Both the position numbers and the translations under genes were made by a program. From an uncultured Maribacter sp. (GTDB taxonomy: Bacteria; Bacteroidota; Bacteroidia; Flavobacteriales; Flavobacteriaceae), in contig NZ_CANMRY010000001.1 in the NCBI RefSeq assembly GCF_947500405.1, positions 310,001-374,000 on the forward strand: a stretch of DNA of 64,000 nt, in the 5' to 3' direction. The notes under the pieces are model-generated. The model ran no database searches, was not told where the DNA came from, and was given only the letters and a program-made list of their open reading frames with translations. Shown here piece after piece: positions 58,755 to 64,000 of this stretch; the stretch's first letter is position 1, and each line of letters begins with the position of its first letter.

Positions 58755-60326
58755 TTAATAATTAGTAACAATAATAATCATGCGTTTATAATCAACCATA
58801 GGCACAATACTATTGTCATCTCTAACCTCTAAAATTACATGTAATTCCTTGGTTGCAGCATCAATTGGAATTTTAAACGAGGTTTTAATGCTAGTATCGT
58901 TTTTAATTTTAATAGGTTTATTATATGATTTTTTTCCTGCTTCGTGGTATACCCACCACTTGTAGCTTAAATTATCACCATCTGGGTCTTTAGAACCAGT
59001 AGCGTCTAAAACCACCTCTTCATGGTAATTGTATTTTGCCTTTACAATTTGATTCGAACTATCGCCATTTAATACGGCTACTGGACGATGATTTGCTTTA
59101 CTAAAAGGCTGAATACACCAATCCATTCTAGCTTTTAAATCGTTCCAAACAGCTTCTCGCCAGCGCCAGGCTGGGGTATACTCGTTAGAGTAAACTTTGG
59201 CATCGTCTGGGTTTTTCCAAGTATCTGTAATAATGGCACCATCTCCATAAGCCTTATAGGGTAAATAAGCTTGTTCATCTACTTCAACAATTGAAAACCC
59301 TGAAGGTAGATTTGGCATTTTTTGAGCTGAATAACGTCCGCCCCATCCGCCCCAAGAGGGCTCGGAAATATCAGATAATGCCGGATTTACTAACACTAAC
59401 CAAGGTATGGTACCGCCACCCCCTATAAAATGATAGGTTTTGTCTACTTTTCTATCCGGATATAGCGTACCAAGTTCACCGTGATTGGTTTGCACATTTT
59501 CTTTAAACCACTGGTGTTGTCCATTGGGACTATACTCGTAAGGTTGCCAAACATGGGGTCCAAGGTTTGAATTAGACGGACCACCAAAACTTTTATTTTG
59601 GTGGGTAGCCCGAATATAAAACAAGTCTGGAAATTCATGGCAAATCCAAGCACCACTTTCATCCTGTCCAGAATTATCAAAAACTCTTAATTTAGAAATA
59701 AATACTTTTAGTTCTTCTTTCGAATACTTTTCCCTAAGGGTGTATAGCGCTTGTGCAAGCGTATTCATACCACCATTTGATAAAACAAAAATGGGTCTAT
59801 CATCATCTTTTAAAACAGCATCCATAATGCATTTGGCACCATCACTAGTACGTCCAGCCCCTACATCTTTCATTCCATTACCTTCTTGACCTGATGCTAC
59901 TACACTATGTAAATATTTCGGAGTTTTCCATCCACTTTCGTGTAATTTAAGATTTGGATATACTTTTTCATACCCATCAATGTAATAATGAAACAATTCA
60001 GGCATCAATACTTTTACTGTATCTTTTGGATTTGGCCTAAAATAACGCCCCGTTACTGCTATAAGTCCTTCCAGGTCAAATTTGTTTGAATACATTAAAA
60101 GGTGGGTTAGTTGTTGCTCATCATCGGGGTCATGCCCAATGTCAGCCATTAAAATAAAGCGCTGCTTTATCAAGTCGTGATTAACCTGAGCGACATCTTT
60201 AAATTTATTAATCTCAGTATTCTCCTTTTTGTTATCAACTTCTAATTTCTTGTTTTTGTCTATACATGATAATACAGTGAAAACTATGAATCCAAAAAAA
60301 CAAAGTATTTTATTGTAGTTCTTCAT
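58755..60326 (-). CDS. DUF1593-type nucleoside-hydrolase-fold lipoprotein
   Basis: From ATG at 60326 the protein has 523 residues and a lipoprotein signal (IVFTVLSCIDK). The start overlaps the upstream stop as TAATG; the frame extends upstream but would add 20 unlike residues. The first domain (about 50-370) starts LMADIGHDPDDEQQLTHLLM, the nucleoside-hydrolase-like DPDD loop, and includes FVLSNGGMNTLAQAL. The C-terminal part (about 420-520) is an Ig-like domain with DATGSKDPDGDNLSYKWW. This matches DUF1593 proteins, including the cellulose-binding Sde182. Activity is unknown. Confidence 0.75.
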   Translation of the reverse strand: MKNYNKILCFFGFIVFTVLSCIDKNKKLEVDNKKENTEINKFKDVAQVNHDLIKQRFILMADIGHDPDDEQQLTHLLMYSNKFDLEGLIAVTGRYFRPNPKDTVKVLMPELFHYYIDGYEKVYPNLKLHESGWKTPKYLHSVVASGQEGNGMKDVGAGRTSDGAKCIMDAVLKDDDRPIFVLSNGGMNTLAQALYTLREKYSKEELKVFISKLRVFDNSGQDESGAWICHEFPDLFYIRATHQNKSFGGPSNSNLGPHVWQPYEYSPNGQHQWFKENVQTNHGELGTLYPDRKVDKTYHFIGGGGTIPWLVLVNPALSDISEPSWGGWGGRYSAQKMPNLPSGFSIVEVDEQAYLPYKAYGDGAIITDTWKNPDDAKVYSNEYTPAWRWREAVWNDLKARMDWCIQPFSKANHRPVAVLNGDSSNQIVKAKYNYHEEVVLDATGSKDPDGDNLSYKWWVYHEAGKKSYNKPIKIKNDTSIKTSFKIPIDAATKELHVILEVRDDNSIVPMVDYKRMIIIVTNY

Positions 60327-62506
60327 TATAGTTCTGTATTTGCTATTTCGATATCTTGTTTTACCCACTCGGTTATTTGTTTCCAATCTACAATACCTAC
60401 TCTATTCGTCCATAGTGGATTGCGATTTTGTAACATGGCTTGCTTTGTATATTTTTCCCAAAACACCAATGCATTTTCTAAAGCCTTTACTGCCTGTTCT
60501 TGATTCTTTACCTCATTTGTTTTTCGATACAAGGCTACGTGCGTTGCCCCTTCAATTTTATAGGCATAATACTTCCCTAAAAATGAAATTGTTTTAATAT
60601 CATTAATTGTTAATTTTAATTCGTTGTTCCTCTCATTATTAACAGCACTAATATCTAATAATGCTTTATCTGATAAATCATGAAGTTTTTCAGCGACATC
60701 AAAGGGTGTTTTTAGCGTTGTTGTATTATCTTCTAAAGTCATATTGACATAATCTGGTATCGATTGATTTCCAGATTTTGGATGTACACCTAATGTAATA
60801 AAACGATTTACATCATGAAACCCTGTTTCGTTATCCGCCTGACTTGGACGACTTTTACAGCCTTCAATATACCATTGGAAATCCAATTTTCCCCAGTGAA
60901 AACCGGTGGTAATTGGATACACCATGGATGCATTCTGCCATGCAGAAAACAATTTATTGGCATCAATCCCTGAAAATCTATTTGACAATAAATCTCGAAA
61001 ACGATCATTAGATATTGTTGGATCATAACTTAATCTACCCCACAACAACCATTGATACCAATGTTTAGAAACTTCAATTTGATTGGAAATTTCTGGTTCT
61101 TTTGTTAAAAAATCGCGTCCCCAAATCCATTGATCGGAGCCAAAATAAATTCCTTTTGCCACATCATACGGCAGATTGTTTATAAATTCTCTTGTAAAAT
61201 CAGGAGCTCCCCACCTAAAATAAAAGGTATCATCATTTCTTAAACCCCATAAAGTTTTCATACCCTTTATTTGTTCTACATAATTTGCATCTTCATGAAA
61301 GGGTTGTTGGGTTGCACTGTACACATGCGCTTTGGCATATTTAAAACAGAATAAAAATTCTACATTATCTGCTTCAACTACAGATTTAAACTTTTCAGCA
61401 ATTTCTCTGGCTCCAGATTGATGTTGTCTATGTATAAACTTAAACTGTCGCTCTGGCATTTCTTTGGCTGCATCTAATATGCCTAAGGCATAAGTATCAT
61501 AAGCCCATGCTTCACGTTCTTGGTGATTGACACCTTTCATATTTTCGCCTGTGGTTAATCCTATTCCTGCTAAATCTGGATAAGTAACAAATAATTGCTT
61601 TACACTTTTTCTAAAATAATCGGTCGTAATTTTATTATCTCTATCATCTGTAATGCCGTATTTTCCTTGAGTGCCGTAATCAAAAATATTCCAAGTAATG
61701 ATATGAAAGTCTATATTTCGAGTTTTACCGTAGGCCATTACCTTCTTCCAAAATTCGATTTTTTCTTCAATACTAATAGTTTTTACAATTTCAGGATTCT
61801 TAAGAATCTCTGGTGCATCAAAACCAATAGCCATTAAATTGTAGTGTTCCTTCCATTTTACAGTTGAACGCTGTACATCATTTAAAGCAACCTCTTCATA
61901 CCCTGGCACTTTTACTAAAGAAGGAAACGGATGTAAATTCCAAAGTGAAATATAATTATAACGATAACGCGCCATGGCATCTATATAGTCCTTCCAAAAA
62001 CTAAAATCCCACATGTGTGGTATATTATGCTGTGCAGCATCACATACATCTGTATAGCTTGGTGTTCGCACGTCTAACGGAATATTAAACTTTGGCCCGC
62101 GCATTTCCATATACGGATTTTTTATTTCGCTTTTAACCCCTTCAATACCATACAATTTAATTTGTTCAGCCAACTCTAAAGTGCCATACATTAAGCCTGC
62201 TTCATCAAAACCGCTTACTATAATTTTATTGTTTTCGTTTTTAATAGAGAACCCTTCTTTTTTTAAATCAGCAGTAGACTCTACCTGAAGAATGATAGAC
62301 GCTTTATCCTTTTTAGATATATCAACTTGTTGATAATTATTATTGTTTGTTAAAAATAAATCTTGCAGTGCAAAGATTACTTTGGAATCATTAGAACTAG
62401 AATAAACCCATAATTTATCAGACGTTTTATTAGAACATCCTAAAACAAAAAACACAAGAAATATACGAAGTACTTTAATTAAAATTATGTGTTTGGTTTT
62501 AAGCAT
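60326..62506 (-). CDS. GH67/GH115-like alpha-glucuronidase-fold lipoprotein
   Basis: The 726-residue lipoprotein (VFFVLGCSNKT) has an N-terminal alpha/beta domain (residues about 30-125, with EGFSIKNENNKIIVSGFDEA and MYGTLELAEQI) as found before the barrels of GH20, GH67 and GH115. A TIM barrel follows: YRYNYISLWNLHPFPSL, IDFHIITWNIFDYG, GIGLTTGENMKG and FRWGAPDFTREF. A helical C-terminal part ends it. GH67/GH115 enzymes remove glucuronate from xylan side chains, so removal of a uronate from the algal glycan is plausible. The match is at fold level only. It heads a three-gene operon with a CAGGA-type promoter. Confidence 0.65.
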   Translation of the reverse strand: MLKTKHIILIKVLRIFLVFFVLGCSNKTSDKLWVYSSSNDSKVIFALQDLFLTNNNNYQQVDISKKDKASIILQVESTADLKKEGFSIKNENNKIIVSGFDEAGLMYGTLELAEQIKLYGIEGVKSEIKNPYMEMRGPKFNIPLDVRTPSYTDVCDAAQHNIPHMWDFSFWKDYIDAMARYRYNYISLWNLHPFPSLVKVPGYEEVALNDVQRSTVKWKEHYNLMAIGFDAPEILKNPEIVKTISIEEKIEFWKKVMAYGKTRNIDFHIITWNIFDYGTQGKYGITDDRDNKITTDYFRKSVKQLFVTYPDLAGIGLTTGENMKGVNHQEREAWAYDTYALGILDAAKEMPERQFKFIHRQHQSGAREIAEKFKSVVEADNVEFLFCFKYAKAHVYSATQQPFHEDANYVEQIKGMKTLWGLRNDDTFYFRWGAPDFTREFINNLPYDVAKGIYFGSDQWIWGRDFLTKEPEISNQIEVSKHWYQWLLWGRLSYDPTISNDRFRDLLSNRFSGIDANKLFSAWQNASMVYPITTGFHWGKLDFQWYIEGCKSRPSQADNETGFHDVNRFITLGVHPKSGNQSIPDYVNMTLEDNTTTLKTPFDVAEKLHDLSDKALLDISAVNNERNNELKLTINDIKTISFLGKYYAYKIEGATHVALYRKTNEVKNQEQAVKALENALVFWEKYTKQAMLQNRNPLWTNRVGIVDWKQITEWVKQDIEIANTEL

Positions 62507-62520
62507 AAATAAATCTTTTT

Positions 62521-62565
62521 TAAATATAATAATTGCTATCTAATTAACTATCCTGCCCTATATTG
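62521..62565 (-). promoter_or_regulatory. CAGGA-type promoter of the GH67-like operon
   Basis: The minus strand has ATATAGGGCAGGATAGTTAA (A of CAGGA at 62551) and TATATTTA at 62521-62528, 23 positions on, matching five of six fixed bases of TAnnTTTG. The start codon is at 62506, only about 15 bases from the -7 element. Confidence 0.6.
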
Positions 62566-62592
62566 CTTTGCAATTACACATTCTTAAAAGAC

Positions 62593-62626
62593 AAAAAAGT
62601 CAGAGAAATAAAATCCTCTGGCTTTT
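62593..62626 (-). terminator. Terminator after the lyase pseudogene
   Basis: AAAAAGTCAGAG (62595-62606) pairs with CTCTGGCTTTTT (62616-62626 region) with one G-T pair. On the minus strand the hairpin is followed by a T-rich run. It lies 30 bases after the pseudogene stop and just before the next promoter, so it separates the two units. Confidence 0.7.
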
Positions 62627-62655
62627 TGATTTTTTCAAAACTAAATTAAAGTTAT

Positions 62656-63161
62656 TTACTTTACTATAAGCTTTGAATTGTATACGTTTTGACTATTCGT
62701 AAACACTCCTATTATGTAAACACCCGACTTTTAAAATTCTACTTTTTTCATCTATAGCTTCTGCAGATATGGGAGTTGCATGCATATCATAAAGCAAATC
62801 AGTACCATCTAATGGACTAAATACCAATGCTATAGTATTGTGGGACTCACCAATTCACCATTTATTATGATAACCAGTATGCCTATGTGGAAACTCAATA
62901 GTTGTTGCAATACTGTAATGGTGTTATACCGCGTTAACATAACATGTCTATTTCCCTTACCACCACGATACCAAGTCAAAAACACATAATCACTACAAGT
63001 TTTTAAACAATCGCCATGGGTAATATATTCACACCAAAAAAGCAATCATACGGTGCATTTTCGCCAGTATTAGAAGGTTAATATCAACTTTAACTCCATT
63101 GAAATGAAAACATTAATAATACACATAACAGAGTATAATTATGAAAGTAATTTTTTTTCAT
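62656..63161 (-). pseudogene. Decayed T9SS-secreted BNR_4-like lyase gene
   Basis: ATG at 63161 starts a signal-peptide-like leader (NYTLLCVLLMFSFQWS) that soon hits a stop. In shifting frames follow MGDCLKTCSDYVFLTWYRGG, GNRHVMLTRYNTI, ATTIEFPHRHTGYHNKW and IGESHNTIALVFSPLDGTDL with LLYDMHA. These resemble the start of BNR_4/PL24-PL25-type propeller lyases. The last piece, SGVYIIGVFTNSQNVYNSKL with IVK and a stop at 62656, is a type IX secretion C-terminal tail. About 500 bases remain of an expected 1.3 kb or more, so a large deletion joined front to tail. Its promoter and terminator are still intact. Confidence 0.7.
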
Positions 63162-63195
63162 AGCCTTTTTATTAACCTGTTAACAGATTAGTTTA

Positions 63196-63241
63196 TAAAG
63201 TTACTTTTATTTTATTGGCAAACTATCCTGAGCTATACTTG
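63196..63241 (-). promoter_or_regulatory. CAGGA-type promoter of the lyase pseudogene
   Basis: The minus strand reads GTATAGCTCAGGATAGTTTG (A of CAGGA at 63226) with TAACTTTA at 63196-63203, 23 positions on and five of six fixed bases of TAnnTTTG. The leader ATG is 35 bases downstream. The site is well kept although the gene it serves has decayed. Confidence 0.6.
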
Positions 63242-63270
63242 TACCCCAGAAAATTTCAAATAAAAAAATC

Positions 63271-63978
63271 TTATTTCGTAATAAAACTCCAAACTTGCCC
63301 AATACTTATACCTCCTTTATCATCTTTCACGACCACTTTAAAGTAATACGTAGACGCTGCACTTAAACCTATAGCATTATAAGTGGTCTCAGATTGGTTT
63401 TCAGAAACTTTAGTTATCGGATTTTCATTTGTATCCAAATACACATCAAAGGTTAATGGATCCCCATCAATGTCTAATGTTGACCAACTTAATGTAGCAC
63501 TTGTACCGTCTATTTCAGAATTAAAAACAGGTGCTATTAAACTGGGTGCAAATGGTACATGATTACTCAACCCGTCTCCTTCTGTTAAAAACTGCATCAC
63601 TGGGGAGTATGAACTAGCTGCAGATTTACTATCTGTTGCCTTAATGCGCCAGTATAAAGCTTTACCCTTTTCCAAACTAATTAATTTGGATAATGAAGCA
63701 CTAGTTTCTGTATTTAATATTGGCGAAAAACCATTATTCTCAGCAATTTCAACGGTATAGGTTATTTTATCTCCCTCTACATCTGTAGATGTATCCCACT
63801 CAAATACAATATTGTTATCAATACAAATGGTATTATTTAATGGATAAACCTGGATTGGTACTGTTGGTGCAGTATTTTCTTCTGGCTTTTTTGTATCGTT
63901 TGAGTCATCTCCACCGCCACTACAAGACATCATAATCAATCCCACAACTATTATTAAATGTAAGTATGTCTTTTTCAT
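63271..63978 (-). CDS. Lipoprotein with two FN3-like domains
   Basis: The 235-residue lipoprotein (GLIMMSCSGGGDD) has a short Asp/Thr/Pro linker and two Fibronectin-III-like domains, about 40-130 (TVPIQVYPLNNTICIDNN, YWRIKATDS) and 142-235 (SLIAPVFNSEIDGTSATL, YYFKVVVKDDKGG). No catalytic motif is present. In polysaccharide loci of Bacteroidota such lipoproteins often sit beside secreted enzymes or SusC/D genes and may bind glycans at the surface, which is inference. It starts one base after the stop of an upstream gene that enters from the window edge. Confidence 0.75.
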   Translation of the reverse strand: MKKTYLHLIIVVGLIMMSCSGGGDDSNDTKKPEENTAPTVPIQVYPLNNTICIDNNIVFEWDTSTDVEGDKITYTVEIAENNGFSPILNTETSASLSKLISLEKGKALYWRIKATDSKSAASSYSPVMQFLTEGDGLSNHVPFAPSLIAPVFNSEIDGTSATLSWSTLDIDGDPLTFDVYLDTNENPITKVSENQSETTYNAIGLSAASTYYFKVVVKDDKGGISIGQVWSFITK

Positions 63979-63979
63979 T

Positions 63980-64000
63980 TTATTTCTTCATTACTTTAAC
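63980..64000 (-). CDS. C-terminal end of an upstream gene (partial)
   Basis: The last 21 bases, read on the minus strand, give VKVMKK and a TAA stop one base before the lipoprotein start codon. The basic, valine-rich ending resembles the very end of type IX secretion tails. Too little is visible to be sure that it is coding. Confidence 0.4.
   Translation of the reverse strand, partial: VKVMKK

Noticed and set aside
60327..60386. Upstream start for the DUF1593 gene
   Set aside because: It would add 20 polar residues before a good lipoprotein signal and overlap the preceding gene by 61 bases; the ATG at 60326 gives a TAATG overlap.
1..64000. tRNA, rRNA or CRISPR arrays
   Set aside because: No cloverleaf-like sequence, ribosomal RNA signature or regularly spaced repeat was found on reading both strands, though by eye a single tRNA could be missed.

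Overview
The window looks like part of a polysaccharide utilisation locus from a marine flavobacterium (Bacteroidota). The DNA is AT-rich. Most exported proteins carry lipoprotein or ordinary signal peptides, and a type IX secretion tail survives in one pseudogene. Promoters fit the Bacteroidota -7 element TAnnTTTG. The gene content is seven sulfatases, GH78 (two), GH106, GH2 (two) and GH39 glycosidases, several lyase-like folds, and pathways for L-rhamnose and D-glucuronate. Together these point to a sulfated rhamnose/uronate polysaccharide, most likely ulvan from green algae. That substrate is inferred from enzyme families known from Formosa agariphila and relatives. No SusC/SusD pair and no GH88/GH105 unsaturated uronyl hydrolase was seen, so the locus probably continues beyond the right edge.

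Layout, almost all on the minus strand. 1-2434: sensor half of a hybrid two-component regulator, cut by the window edge. 2519-6947: uronate operon (SDR reductase, Gfo/Idh oxidoreductase, uxuA, uxaC) behind a palindromic operator. 6997-7921: remnants of IS30- and IS200-type elements. 7922-9484: NCS1-type permease with a 55-residue membrane protein not previously counted as a long frame. 9727-10384: decayed esterase gene on the plus strand. 10464-19330: rhamnose operon (fused aldolase/dehydrogenase, rhaA, rhaB, tandem class II aldolase, FMN lactate dehydrogenase, aldA). 19602-40162: long degradation operon (GH2, alginate-lyase-like, GH106, BNR_4 propeller, sulfatase, uncharacterised toroid protein, three sulfatases, rhaD, heparinase II/III-like lyase). 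40329-42011: a single plus-strand GH39. 42293-57634: second degradation operon (two GH78, nucleoside-hydrolase-fold protein, three sulfatases, GH2). 57919-62506: third operon (GH67-like protein, DUF1593 protein, acetolactate-decarboxylase-like lipoprotein). 62656-63161: T9SS-secreted lyase pseudogene. 63271-63978: FN3-like lipoprotein.

The most striking non-coding signal is a shared site, [T/G]A-N5-CAGGA, found upstream of seven transcription units. In each the A of CAGGA lies 23 positions before the first base of the (actual or expected) TAnnTTTG element. It precedes the permease, the rhamnose operon, all three degradation operons, GH39 and the lyase pseudogene. I read it as the operator of one activator controlling uptake, depolymerisation and rhamnose catabolism; the uronate operon lacks it and has a repressor-like palindrome instead.

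How the genes fit together: secreted lyases, sulfatases and glycosidases would depolymerise the glycan; GH78/GH106 release rhamnose; the rhamnose operon turns it into dihydroxyacetone phosphate and lactate or pyruvate; the uronate operon turns glucuronate into 2-keto-3-deoxygluconate. Several proteins have no clear activity, chiefly two nucleoside-hydrolase-fold exported proteins, an exported acetolactate-decarboxylase-like lipoprotein, a GH67-like protein and a toroid protein. They are the best candidates for undescribed steps.
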